Positions 43,495-52,035 of a stretch of 64,000 nucleotides of DNA are shown here, in pieces; positions within the stretch are counted from its first letter, which is position 1; every line of letters starts with the position of its first letter. The translations under genes and the position numbers were made by a program. The DNA is from Tenacibaculum adriaticum (GTDB taxonomy: Bacteria > Bacteroidota > Bacteroidia > Flavobacteriales > Flavobacteriaceae): NCBI RefSeq assembly GCF_008124875.1, contig NZ_VNIA01000001.1, positions 1,088,567-1,152,566 on the forward strand, given 5' to 3'. Below the pieces are notes generated by a model, which saw only the letters and a program-made list of their open reading frames with translations, was not told the origin of the DNA and made no database searches.

Positions 43495-44265
43495 ATGCGA
43501 GAAAAGCCTTTAATCTTAGTAACCAATGATGACGGAATTACCGCACCTGGTATACGTATGTTAATTAAAATAATGAATACAATTGGAGATGTTGTAGTGG
43601 TAGCTCCCGATAATCCACAAAGTGGAATGGGGCATGCAATAACTGTAAATAATGTATTGCATTGTGATCCTACAACGGTTGATGATGGACCTCAATTAGA
43701 GTATAGTTGCTCAGGAACACCTGCCGATTGCGTAAAAATGGCAAAAAATGAAATTTTAAATAAAACACCAGATTTATGTGTTTCAGGAATTAACCATGGA
43801 GCAAATTCATCTATCAATGTAATTTATTCGGGGACAATGAGTGCTGCTGTAGAAGCAGGCATTGAAGGAATTCCTGCCATTGGTTTTTCATTGTTAGATT
43901 ATGAGTGGAATGCAAACTTTAACGAGTGCAAAGAGTTTGTAAAGAAAATTGCTTTAAATGTGTTACTAAACGGATTACCAGACGGTGTTGTTTTAAATGT
44001 AAATATACCGAATCTTAAAAAAGAAGAAATTAAAGGGGTAAAAGTTTGTAGACAAGCTAATGGGAATTGGAAAGAAGATTTCGACAAACGTAAAAGTCCG
44101 TTCGGGAAAGAATATTATTGGCTTTCGGGTGAATTTGTAAATAAAGATAAAGGACAAGATACAGATATTTGGGCTTTAGAAAATGGTTATATTTCTTTAG
44201 TACCTGTTCAATTTGATATGACTGCGCATCATGCAATTCAAAAATTAAATACATGGGATTTATAA
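43495..44265 (+). CDS. surE: 5'/3'-nucleotidase SurE
   Basis: 256-aa divalent-metal phosphatase acting on nucleoside monophosphates. The N-terminus MREKPLILVTNDDGITAPG has the metal-binding Asp pair (NDD), then APDNPQSGMGHAIT, GTPADCV and GINHGANSSINVIYSGTMSAA. An open frame reaches 43417, but a TATATTTG promoter box at 43460-43467 lies within it and the family start is at ATG 43495. The 3' end overlaps the next small membrane protein by 13 bp. Confidence 0.95.
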   Translation: MREKPLILVTNDDGITAPGIRMLIKIMNTIGDVVVVAPDNPQSGMGHAITVNNVLHCDPTTVDDGPQLEYSCSGTPADCVKMAKNEILNKTPDLCVSGINHGANSSINVIYSGTMSAAVEAGIEGIPAIGFSLLDYEWNANFNECKEFVKKIALNVLLNGLPDGVVLNVNIPNLKKEEIKGVKVCRQANGNWKEDFDKRKSPFGKEYYWLSGEFVNKDKGQDTDIWALENGYISLVPVQFDMTAHHAIQKLNTWDL

Positions 44266-44540
44266 AAAAAGAAATACTCATAGGTGTTTTAGTGTCATTT
44301 TTTGCTACTTTTTGTGGCATGTTTATTTACTTAGAATATATTTCTCGTTTTGGCTTTTATGAAACCATAGAAATGATTAGAGAAAGTGGTATGTTGGGTT
44401 CGGTTATTGCATTAGCTACGATACCTAATCTTTTTGTCTTTTTTATTTTCTTACGAAAAAATCAAGAACATAGGGCTCGAGGTGTTTTAATAGCGACCAT
44501 TTTTACAGCTTTAGTTACTTTTATTATAAAGTTTTTTTAA
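44253..44540 (+). CDS. Small membrane protein between surE and lpxB
   Basis: 95 aa with two or three hydrophobic segments (about 7-28, 45-66 and 78-94). Its start overlaps surE by 13 bp and it ends 3 bp before lpxB, so it is translated with both. I do not recognise a family, but tight coupling to lpxB suggests an envelope role. Charged turn KNQEHRARG between helices. Confidence 0.8.
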   Translation: MGFIKKEILIGVLVSFFATFCGMFIYLEYISRFGFYETIEMIRESGMLGSVIALATIPNLFVFFIFLRKNQEHRARGVLIATIFTALVTFIIKFF

Positions 44541-44543
44541 TAG

Positions 44544-45656
44544 ATGAAATATTACATAATTGCTGGAGAAGCTTCGGGTGATTTACATGGGGCTAATTTG
44601 ATGAAAGCCTTGTATAATGAAGATACTAATGCTGATATCCGATTTTGGGGTGGAGACTTAATGCAGGAAGTAGGAGGTACTTTGGTAAGTCATTACAAAG
44701 AACGAGCTTTTATGGGGTTTGTAGAAGTGTTATTTAACCTTCGTAAAATCTCAGGTTTTATATCTTTTTGTAAAAAAGATATTGCTGAGTTTAATCCAGA
44801 CGTTATTATTTTTATTGATAATTCAGGATTTAATCTTCGAATTGCAAAATGGGCAAAACAAGAAGGATATAAAACGCATTACTATATTTCTCCTCAGGTT
44901 TGGGCAAGTAGAGCGAGTCGTGTAAAAGATATTAAGAGAGATATTGATGAAATGTATGTAATTCTTCCTTTTGAAGAGGATTTTTACAAAAAGTATGATT
45001 ATGATGTCCATTTTGTAGGGCATCCGTTAATAGATGGAATAGAAGGTAGAACTCAAGTAAGTGAAAAGAACTTTAGAAAAGAGCATAATTTAGGTGATAA
45101 AGATATTATAGCATTACTTCCAGGAAGTAGAAAACAAGAAATTACGAAAATGCTATCGGTAATGTTGTCGTTGGTAAATGATTTTCCTCAATACCAATTT
45201 GTAGTTGCTGGTGCGCCAAGTCAAACAAAAGAGTTTTACCATCAGTTTATTAGAAATAATAATGTAAAATTTATCAATAATAAAACCTATGATTTGCTGA
45301 GTATTTCACATGCAGCTTTGGTGGCTTCAGGTACGGCAACTCTAGAAGCAGCGTTGTTTAAAGTACCACAAGTAGTGTGTTATAAAGGAAGTTGGATTTC
45401 GTATCAAATTGCAAAACGTATTATTACGTTAAAATTTATATCTTTAGTAAACCTAATTATGGATAAAGAGGTTGTTACAGAATTAATTCAGGATGATTTT
45501 AATAAGAAAAAATTAAAACAAGAGCTTACCAAAATCTTAGATACTGATTATAGAAAGCAATTATTTTTAAATTATTTTGAATTAGAACAAAAATTAGGTG
45601 GTAAAGGTGCTTCAAAAAAAACAGCTAAATTAATTGTAAACGGAGCAAAAAATTAA
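44544..45656 (+). CDS. lpxB: Lipid-A-disaccharide synthase
   Basis: 370-aa GT19 glycosyltransferase joining UDP-diacylglucosamine and lipid X to form the tetraacyl disaccharide of lipid A, at the inner membrane. Motifs: IAGEASGDLHGANLMKAL at the N-terminus, FIDNSGFNLRIAKWAK, YYISPQVWAS, LLPGSRKQEI (about 192-201) and ASGTATLEAALFKVPQVVCYK. Third gene of the surE operon, 0-nt gap to the C40 peptidase gene. Confidence 0.96.
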   Translation: MKYYIIAGEASGDLHGANLMKALYNEDTNADIRFWGGDLMQEVGGTLVSHYKERAFMGFVEVLFNLRKISGFISFCKKDIAEFNPDVIIFIDNSGFNLRIAKWAKQEGYKTHYYISPQVWASRASRVKDIKRDIDEMYVILPFEEDFYKKYDYDVHFVGHPLIDGIEGRTQVSEKNFRKEHNLGDKDIIALLPGSRKQEITKMLSVMLSLVNDFPQYQFVVAGAPSQTKEFYHQFIRNNNVKFINNKTYDLLSISHAALVASGTATLEAALFKVPQVVCYKGSWISYQIAKRIITLKFISLVNLIMDKEVVTELIQDDFNKKKLKQELTKILDTDYRKQLFLNYFELEQKLGGKGASKKTAKLIVNGAKN

Positions 45657-46187
45657 ATGATGATTAAAAAATTACTACTTTTTATTTTTTCAATAACATT
45701 GATGTCTTGTGGATCTTCAAAAAAAATAACCACTTCACAAAATAGTATTAATGCTAATAGAACTATTGCCAGTCGAAGTACAACGGAGTATTCTACAGAA
45801 GTTTCTATTGCAGATAAAATTGTTTGGACAGCGGTTACTTATAAAGGGATTCCTTATAAATATGGAGGGACAAATCGTTCAGGAATGGATTGTTCAGGAC
45901 TAATTTATACTTCTTTTAAAAAACGTGATGTTAACATTCCTCGCACTTCACGCCTAATGTATAATGATGGCTTTCCAATTAAATTGAAAGAAGTGAAAAG
46001 AGGTGATTTGTTGTTTTTTAGAACTTCTAAATCTAGAAATAAAGTTAATCATGTTGGGTTAGTCACTTCTGTAGATGGTAATGATATTAAGTTTATCCAT
46101 TCAACATCCTCACGAGGAGTAATTGTTACTTCTCTAAACGAAACATATTGGAATAGAGCTTTTATAAAAGCAAAGAGGGTTTTATAA
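45657..46187 (+). CDS. NlpC/P60 (C40) peptidoglycan endopeptidase, lipoprotein
   Basis: 176 aa. Lipoprotein signal ending LMSC (Cys 18), then the NlpC/P60 fold with catalytic Cys79 in GMDCSGLIYTSF, His132 in NHVGLVTS and the third polar residue His148. Such enzymes cut between D-Glu and the third residue of the stem peptide. It follows lpxB directly and is followed after 19 bp by a paralogue. Confidence 0.93.
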   Translation: MMIKKLLLFIFSITLMSCGSSKKITTSQNSINANRTIASRSTTEYSTEVSIADKIVWTAVTYKGIPYKYGGTNRSGMDCSGLIYTSFKKRDVNIPRTSRLMYNDGFPIKLKEVKRGDLLFFRTSKSRNKVNHVGLVTSVDGNDIKFIHSTSSRGVIVTSLNETYWNRAFIKAKRVL

Positions 46188-46206
46188 ATATACTTGAAAT
46201 CTGTTT

Positions 46207-46704
46207 ATGATAAAAAAAATACCTTTATTCTTCATTGTTTTTGTCATTATATTACTTTATTCTTTTATCAATGAAAGTGCTAATTCGGATGGCTCAAAAG
46301 AAAATGTTAAAAAAGAAAACCCATTAGTCACTAAAGTTATATCAACCGCTATTTCATATAATAAGGTGCCATATAAATATGGAGGAACAACACGTGTAGG
46401 GATGGATTGTTCAGGTCTTGTTTATACTTCATTTAAAGAAATAAACAGAAAGCTACCAAGGTCTTCTAAAAATATGAGTAAAGAAGGTGAAGCCGTATTA
46501 TTATCAGAGGTACAAATAGGGGATTTGTTGTTTTTTGATATTGCTAAATTTGAAGGAGAAATTAATCATGTAGGTTTGGTGACTTCTATAGATAATGGTG
46601 AAGTTTTTTTTATTCATGCTACAACTTTTCGTGGAGTAATTATAACATCAATAAACGAACCGTATTGGAATAAAGCTTTTGTAAAAGCAAAGAGGGTTTT
46701 GTAG
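46207..46704 (+). CDS. NlpC/P60 (C40) peptidoglycan endopeptidase, paralogue
   Basis: 165 aa, about half identical to the preceding gene product and ending in the same KAFVKAKRVL. Catalytic Cys68 (GMDCSGLVYTSF), His121 and His137 are kept. The N-terminus has a hydrophobic segment (5-20) but no lipobox Cys, so this copy is probably membrane-anchored or secreted rather than lipidated. Tandem duplication with change of anchoring is the reading. It is the last gene before the accessory segment. Confidence 0.92.
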   Translation: MIKKIPLFFIVFVIILLYSFINESANSDGSKENVKKENPLVTKVISTAISYNKVPYKYGGTTRVGMDCSGLVYTSFKEINRKLPRSSKNMSKEGEAVLLSEVQIGDLLFFDIAKFEGEINHVGLVTSIDNGEVFFIHATTFRGVIITSINEPYWNKAFVKAKRVL

Positions 46705-46978
46705 AAATTTCGCTATCGGTTTCGGCTATGATTAGTACGGGAATAAATAAGCGATTAATTTCTAATTAAGTATTTAGCCAAAACTTTTCATTTTTAAAGC
46801 TAAATCAAAAGATTTGGCGTACATTATAAAAAGATACTAAACTTTGGATTAAACACTAAACCCCATATTAATTATAGTCTTCCTTGTTGTGCTTAGTTAT
46901 TATTTTCAATTATCTTGGTAATATACGTCGATGTATTTAATATTTATATTATTTTTTTTAAGTTAATAATTAGGGTAG
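46705..46978. repeat. Left flank of the MesDX segment, inverted-repeat blocks
   Basis: No ORF. AAATTTCGCTATCGGT at 46705-46720 has its inverted partner ACCGATAGCGAA at 50827-50838, and GTTGTGCTTA at 46886-46895 has TAAGCACAAC at 50781-50790. Both pairs are in nested inverted order around the genes 46979-50648. Confidence 0.6.
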
Positions 46979-47815
46979 TTAAATTATAAAAACGTCAGAA
47001 TTTAACACTAACCTAAACCCTACAATTAGCAACAATACTGCAAATGCTTTTTTCAATGTTGATGCAGGTAATTTGTGTGTAATTTTTGCTCCGATACGAG
47101 CGGTGAAAAAGCTAGCTATACTCACACAAGTAAATGCGTAAATGTGGACAAACCCCAATACGCCACTAGGTAATGCTTCTTTTACACTGGCATCAACAAA
47201 TTGGCCAAAAGCAAGAAATCCAACAGCACCAGCACCAGCGATAGGTAAGCCGCAAGCAGCTGATGTACCCACAGCATTTTGAATTTTTAAACCATAATAA
47301 CTCAATATCGGAACGGTTAATGTGCCTCCGCCAATACCAAAAATAGCAGAAATAATACCTATAAAACCTCCCAGTCCAGTTTGTCCAACAGGCGATGGTA
47401 GTTTACTAAAGTCGTTTTCTACCAAAGATTTGTTTTTCATAAACAACATTTTTAATCCAACCAGAAAGGCACCTATACCAATTATTGCCTGAAGTGAATT
47501 GCCGTGAATAACAGATGCAACACCTGCACCAATCAATGAACCGATTACCAATCCTGGAGCCATACGTTTCCATACACTCCAATTTATGGCTCCTTTATTA
47601 TTGTGTGCACGAAGTGAACTAATAGACGTAATGATTATAGTTGCAAGAGATGTACCTATGCCAATATGTGTAAGTGCAGCTTCTGGAACGCTTTGTGCTT
47701 CAAAAATGTAAATTAATGCTGGTACAATTATCATACCGCCACCAATACCAAACAAGCCTGCAAGTAAGCCAGCGAAAGCACCAGCAGCGATATAGTAAAG
47801 AATAAATATATCCAT
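46979..47815 (-). CDS. TSUP-family (TauE/SafE) anion permease
   Basis: 278 aa, about eight membrane segments in two homologous halves, each with a Gly-rich start: AGLLAGLFGIGGGMIIVPALIY (about 15-36) and GIISAIFGIGGGTLTVPIL (about 153-171). TSUP proteins move sulfite, sulfoacetate or other small anions. Next to methionine synthesis genes, transport of a sulfur compound or of the unknown methyl donor is possible but unproven. It lies 108 bp downstream of the mesD-like gene. Confidence 0.92.
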   Translation of the reverse strand: MDIFILYYIAAGAFAGLLAGLFGIGGGMIIVPALIYIFEAQSVPEAALTHIGIGTSLATIIITSISSLRAHNNKGAINWSVWKRMAPGLVIGSLIGAGVASVIHGNSLQAIIGIGAFLVGLKMLFMKNKSLVENDFSKLPSPVGQTGLGGFIGIISAIFGIGGGTLTVPILSYYGLKIQNAVGTSAACGLPIAGAGAVGFLAFGQFVDASVKEALPSGVLGFVHIYAFTCVSIASFFTARIGAKITHKLPASTLKKAFAVLLLIVGFRLVLNSDVFII

Positions 47816-47923
47816 AAGTAAATTGTTTTTTTATAGGTTTATTAGTTTTTAGTTATCTATTTGGTGAGGTAACGGGTTTAAAATGAGTGTCTAACGTGAA
47901 AATTTTTAATTAATTACATCTGT

Positions 47924-48952
47924 TCAAGTTGCAATTTCTTTGCGTATAATTTCTGCTCCTTCACTTAAAGCACTTAATTTGCCTCTTGCTACATTTCGAG
48001 ATAAAGGAGCCATACCACAGTTTGTGCAAGGGTAAAGATTTTCGATATCTACAAACTCAAGAGCTTTACGCAGCGTATCAGCTACTTCTTCGGGTGTTTC
48101 AATCCTATTGGTTGCCACATCTATTGCACCGACCATTACTTTTTTTCCACGAATGAGCTCAATTAAATCAATAGGTACACTAGAACCGTGACATTCTAAT
48201 GACACCATATCAATATTAGAATTTTGAATTTTCGGAAAAATTTCTTCGTATTGTCGCCACTCAGAACCCAATGTCTTTTTCCAATCATTATTGGCTTTTA
48301 TTCCATAACCGTAACAAATATGAACCGAAGTTTCGCAGTTTAAACCTTCAATAGCTTTTTCCAATGTAGCTATTCCCCAATCGTTTACTTCTTCAAAAAA
48401 AACATTAAATGCAGGTTCATCAAACTGGATAATATCTACTCCTGCATCTTGCAGTTCTCTTGCTTCTTCATTGAGTGCTTTCGCAAATTCCCAAGCTAAT
48501 TTTTCTCGGCTTTTGTAATGGTTGTCGTATAATGTGTCTACCATTGTCATCGGTCCTGGTAATGCCCATTTTATAGGCTTATTAGTCTGTTTACGTAAAA
48601 ATTTGGCATCTTCCACAAAAACAGCCTTTTGACGTGCAACCTCATCTACAACCACAGGAACACTGGCTTCATAACGGTCACGAATTTTTACGATTTTACG
48701 ATTTTCAAAATCTACACCACTTAAATGTTCTATAAAAGTTGTTACAAAATGTTGACGTGTTTGCTCACCATCACAGATGATGTCAAGCCCTGATAATTGC
48801 TGTTCTTGTAAAGAAATACGCAATGCATCTTGTTTTCCTTCAGATAATTTATCACCTTCTAATTTCCATGGAGACCAAAGTTTTTCGGGTGTTGACAACC
48901 AAGTAGGTTTAGGTAAACTGCCAACAATTGATGTTGGTAATAGTTTTTTCAT
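47924..48952 (-). CDS. mesD: Core (folate-independent) methionine synthase, MesD-like
   Basis: 342 aa, equal to the catalytic C-terminal half of cobalamin-independent MetE without the N-terminal folate-binding half. Zinc ligands are in place: His211 and Cys213 (VHICYGYG), Glu253 (SLECHGS) and Cys309/312 (PCTNCGMAPLSR). Substrate motif IQFDEPAF (Asp178) matches MetE. Short MetE-like enzymes of the MesD type, paired with DUF1852 (MesX), make methionine without folate and need oxygen; the methyl donor is not known. The adjacent DUF1852 gene is the basis for choosing MesD over MesA-C. Confidence 0.85.
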   Translation of the reverse strand: MKKLLPTSIVGSLPKPTWLSTPEKLWSPWKLEGDKLSEGKQDALRISLQEQQLSGLDIICDGEQTRQHFVTTFIEHLSGVDFENRKIVKIRDRYEASVPVVVDEVARQKAVFVEDAKFLRKQTNKPIKWALPGPMTMVDTLYDNHYKSREKLAWEFAKALNEEARELQDAGVDIIQFDEPAFNVFFEEVNDWGIATLEKAIEGLNCETSVHICYGYGIKANNDWKKTLGSEWRQYEEIFPKIQNSNIDMVSLECHGSSVPIDLIELIRGKKVMVGAIDVATNRIETPEEVADTLRKALEFVDIENLYPCTNCGMAPLSRNVARGKLSALSEGAEIIRKEIAT

Positions 48953-48979
48953 AATAATTAATGTTTTATTTTATATATA

Positions 48980-50026
48980 TTAAACAGAGAAACTAGAAGA
49001 CCACTGTTCTAGAAAACTTTTGTAAGGCTTGATGAAATGTTCCTCAGCAAATTTTCCTTGCTCAACTCCTAACTTAGTTCGTTCTTCTCTGTCGTATGAA
49101 ATCTTTGTTAGAGAATAGTCTTGATTTTTTAAACTAGGATTATAACAAAGTCCTGCGACAACATTAGCGTTATAAATTTCAGGTCTATAAATTTTTTGAA
49201 AGGTTTCCATTGTGCTAATGGTACTAATTAATTCAAGATTAGTATAATCAGATAATAAATCACCAAAGAAATAAAATGCCAAAGGAGCAACACTATTAGG
49301 TGGTATAAAATAACGAACTTGTAAGCCCATTTTATCAAAATACTCTTCTGTTAAAGAAGACTTGTTGCTTTTGTATTCAAAGCCTAATATAGGATGATGA
49401 TTTCCTGTACGATGATATGTTTTGTTGCTTGATACACTTAAACATATAACAGGTGGTTTTGAAAATTGTTCTTTGTAAGTTTCTGAATTTACAAAACACT
49501 TAAATATATTGCCGTGTAATTCACCAAAATTATCTGGAATACTAAAGCTGTCTTTATTTTTATTATGTTTTGATAGCAAAATACTAAAATCATAATCACG
49601 CACATAAGAGGAAAAGTTATTGCCAACTATACCTTCAATCCGTTTACCAGTTTTATGGTCGTTTATATGTGTTTTTAAAATCTCAATTGATGGAAATGTT
49701 GTGCCAGTATCATCAATATCTATATCAACAGAAATAATTTCTAATTCAACGGAATATCTATCGTGATTAGGATTGTCCCATTTCGCCAAGTTATTAAAAC
49801 GATTATTAATCATTTGAATAGTATTGCGTAAGTTTTCTTGACGATTCATTCCTCTTGCCAAGTTAGCAAAGTTGGTTGTTTTACGTGTACTGTTGGACGG
49901 AATATAGTTTTCGTTAAAATAATTACTCTTTATTATGAATACAAAATCATTCTTGATTGTATTCTGAGGGCGTTCAATTACCTTCTTTTCGTTTGTCCCT
50001 AAATTTTTTAATACGACCGATTTCAT
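48980..50026 (-). CDS. mesX: DUF1852 protein, MesX-like partner of MesD
   Basis: 348 aa, soluble, with the DUF1852 features MNRQENLRNTIQMINNRFN, WDNPNHDRYSVELEIISVDIDIDDTG and the C-terminal GLCYNPSLKNQDYSLTKISYDREERTKLG. In Acinetobacter the DUF1852 gene is needed together with the short methionine synthase; what it does chemically is unknown. It lies 27 bp upstream of mesD in the same orientation. Divergent from the Lrp/AsnC gene, 136 bp away. Confidence 0.85.
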   Translation of the reverse strand: MKSVVLKNLGTNEKKVIERPQNTIKNDFVFIIKSNYFNENYIPSNSTRKTTNFANLARGMNRQENLRNTIQMINNRFNNLAKWDNPNHDRYSVELEIISVDIDIDDTGTTFPSIEILKTHINDHKTGKRIEGIVGNNFSSYVRDYDFSILLSKHNKNKDSFSIPDNFGELHGNIFKCFVNSETYKEQFSKPPVICLSVSSNKTYHRTGNHHPILGFEYKSNKSSLTEEYFDKMGLQVRYFIPPNSVAPLAFYFFGDLLSDYTNLELISTISTMETFQKIYRPEIYNANVVAGLCYNPSLKNQDYSLTKISYDREERTKLGVEQGKFAEEHFIKPYKSFLEQWSSSFSV

Positions 50027-50103
50027 CTGATGAAAATTTGTAGTTTTTATGTCTTACAAATTTGAAAATAAAAGAGGAATTAATTAAATAATAGTTAAAA
50101 ATT

Positions 50104-50150
50104 AGATAATTAATCTTTTTAATGTATTTTTGAAGATAATTAATCTTTTT
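50104..50150 (+). promoter_or_regulatory. Promoter and paired Lrp-type sites of the regulator gene
   Basis: The 17-mer AGATAATTAATCTTTTT occurs twice, at 50104-50120 and 50134-50150, exactly 30 bp apart (about three helical turns). Each contains the dyad AGAT-AATTA-ATCT. The -7 box TATTTTTG (50125-50132) lies between them. This arrangement fits autoregulation by the Lrp-family product of the gene. Confidence 0.65.
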
Positions 50151-50162
50151 GAGAATATAAAA

Positions 50163-50648
50163 ATGAAAAAAACAGATAATTATTCTTTAGAACACTTAGA
50201 TATGATTGATTTGAAGTTGCTTACAATACTTCAAAAAGATGCTAAATTAACTACTAAAGAAATAGCGACTCGTGTAAATTTATCTCCTACACCTGTATAT
50301 GAAAGAATTAGACGACTCGAAAAAGAAGGTCTAATAGAAAAGTACACAGCTATTGTAAATGCTGAAAAAGTTGGTAAACAATTAACAGTATTTTGTAATA
50401 TCACTTTAAAGGAACACACTAAAGAAATAGGAAATAAATTTGTAAGAGATATAGTTTCACTTAAAGATGTAGTTGAATGCTACAATATTTCGGGCGATTA
50501 TGATTTTTTATTAAAAATTATGGTTGAAGATATGAAACATTATCAATCTTTTGTGATTAATGAGTTAGGCTCTGTAAAAAATATTGGAAGTGCACATAGT
50601 ACTTTTGTTATTGGGGTAATAAAACATAGCTATGCTGTGCCGATATAA
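50163..50648 (+). CDS. Lrp/AsnC-family transcriptional regulator
   Basis: 161 aa from ATG 50163; an in-frame start at 50130 is rejected because it overlaps the -7 box. N-terminal helix-turn-helix (LDMIDLKLLTILQKDAKLTTKEIATRVNLSPTPVYERIRRLE) and C-terminal RAM/ACT-like effector domain (NISGDYDFLLKIMVEDMKHY). Lrp-type proteins respond to amino acids, often leucine or methionine. Divergent from mesX, so control of the methionine genes is likely. Confidence 0.93.
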   Translation: MKKTDNYSLEHLDMIDLKLLTILQKDAKLTTKEIATRVNLSPTPVYERIRRLEKEGLIEKYTAIVNAEKVGKQLTVFCNITLKEHTKEIGNKFVRDIVSLKDVVECYNISGDYDFLLKIMVEDMKHYQSFVINELGSVKNIGSAHSTFVIGVIKHSYAVPI

Positions 50649-50780
50649 ATTTTAATACCCTATAGAATAATTATCTGCTTTAAATTTAAGAAACATAAGC
50701 CATTGGTTTTTGATGTTAGCTTATAAATTCAATTATGAAAACTACAAAACCTTGTTTTACCCAAGATTTTTTTAGGTAAT

Positions 50781-50899
50781 TAAGCACAACGATTAAGGAT
50801 ATGTATTGTTTTAATAAGGTATATCCACCGATAGCGAATTTAACTTAAATTGATTTAAGAATCAAACTAAAAAAGCAACCTCATTTGAGATTGCTTTTT
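50781..50899. repeat. Right flank of the MesDX segment with repeat block and terminator
   Basis: TAAGCACAAC (50781-50790) and ACCGATAGCGAA (50827-50838) are the inverted partners of the left flank. From 50825 to 50899 the sequence matches, without gaps, 59576-59650 at the edge of the DUF2071 segment, including TTTAAGAATCAAACTAAAAA and the hairpin that terminates obgE. Confidence 0.6.
50869..50899 (-). terminator. Terminator of obgE
   Basis: Hairpin AAAAAGCAACCTC / GAGATTGCTTTTT with a 4-nt loop and one mismatch; T run on the minus strand, 22 bp after the obgE stop. Confidence 0.8.
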
Positions 50900-50920
50900 A
50901 AAATTATATTATAATAGAGC

Positions 50921-51910
50921 TTAGTTTAACATTCCCCAAAGCTTGTCTTTCAACTCCATTAAACCAATTTGTGCTACTGATGAAATAAATACGGTTTCAA
51001 TTCCTTCGGGAAGATCTTGTTTTATTTCTTCTTGAAGTTCTTCATCTAACATATCACATTTAGAAATTGCTAGCAAACGTTGTTTGTCTAACAATTCTGG
51101 GTTGTGTTTACGAAGCTCATTTAATAAAATATCGTATTCTTTTTTAATGTCTTCACTATCTGCAGGAACCATAAAGAGTAGGGCAGAGTTACGTTCAATA
51201 TGACGTAAAAAGTGATGTCCAAGACCTTTTCCTTCAGCAGCACCCTCAATAATTCCAGGAATATCTGCCACTACAAAACTTTTATGATTACGATATTCTA
51301 CAATCCCTAAATTAGGTTTTAAAGTTGTAAATGCATAATCTGCAATTTTGGGTTTTGCTGCAGTAATCACTGATAATAAAGTTGATTTTCCTGCATTAGG
51401 GAAACCTACTAAACCAACATCGGCTAATAATTTTAATTCTATACGATACCAACCATCTTTACCTTCAATACCAGGTTGTGCATAACGAGGTGTTTGATTG
51501 GTAGATGATTTAAAATGCCAGTTACCAAGACCACCTTTACCACCTTCTAATAAAATAACATCTTCTCCATCTTCGGTAATTTCAAATAAAATCTCATCAG
51601 TATCTGCATCGCGGACAATAGTTCCTAGAGGTACTGGTACTATAATATCTTCAGCATCGCTACCACTACTTCGGCTACTACCACCATCTCCTCCTTGCTC
51701 TGCTCTAAAATGACGCTTGAATTTTAAATGGAAAAGTGTCCACATATTTTTATCGCCACGAATAATTACGTGACCACCACGACCTCCATCACCACCATCA
51801 GGACCTCCTTTGGAAATGAATTTTTCTCGGTGTAAGTGTGCAGAACCTCGTCCGCCCTTACCCGAAGAAGCGTAGATTTTTATGTAGTCGACAAAATTTC
51901 CTTCAGTCAT
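50921..51910 (-). CDS. obgE: Ribosome-associated GTPase Obg
   Basis: 329-aa essential GTPase involved in 50S assembly and growth control. Gly-rich OBG fold first (about 1-158, [31 protein letters not shown]), then the G domain: G1 GFPNAGKST (about 166-174), G2 TT, G3 [10 protein letters not shown]4 SKCD, G5 SSVA. The variable C-terminal extension of some Obg proteins is absent. Downstream of hpt-adk on the same strand, 125 bp away. Confidence 0.96.
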   Translation of the reverse strand: MTEGNFVDYIKIYASSGKGGRGSAHLHREKFISKGGPDGGDGGRGGHVIIRGDKNMWTLFHLKFKRHFRAEQGGDGGSSRSSGSDAEDIIVPVPLGTIVRDADTDEILFEITEDGEDVILLEGGKGGLGNWHFKSSTNQTPRYAQPGIEGKDGWYRIELKLLADVGLVGFPNAGKSTLLSVITAAKPKIADYAFTTLKPNLGIVEYRNHKSFVVADIPGIIEGAAEGKGLGHHFLRHIERNSALLFMVPADSEDIKKEYDILLNELRKHNPELLDKQRLLAISKCDMLDEELQEEIKQDLPEGIETVFISSVAQIGLMELKDKLWGMLN

Positions 51911-51969
51911 TTTTATGTGTTTATTTTTTCTGGTTACACAGAATTCAAATTTTTATAATTGTTACTCCA

Positions 51970-52012
51970 AACAAAGTGAAAGAATCTTTTAAGAGATTAC
52001 TTCCTCTTTGTT
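51970..52012 (-). other. Intergenic hairpin between adk and obgE
   Basis: AACAAAG...AATCT pairs with AGATT...CTTTGTT over about 18 bp with one mismatch and one bulge (51970-51987 with 51994-52012). It lies 24 bp after the hpt-adk stop, but no T run follows on the minus strand, so it may be a weak terminator or a stabilising or processing stem. Confidence 0.5.
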
Positions 52013-52035
52013 GTTTCTCGGAACGACACTTATAA

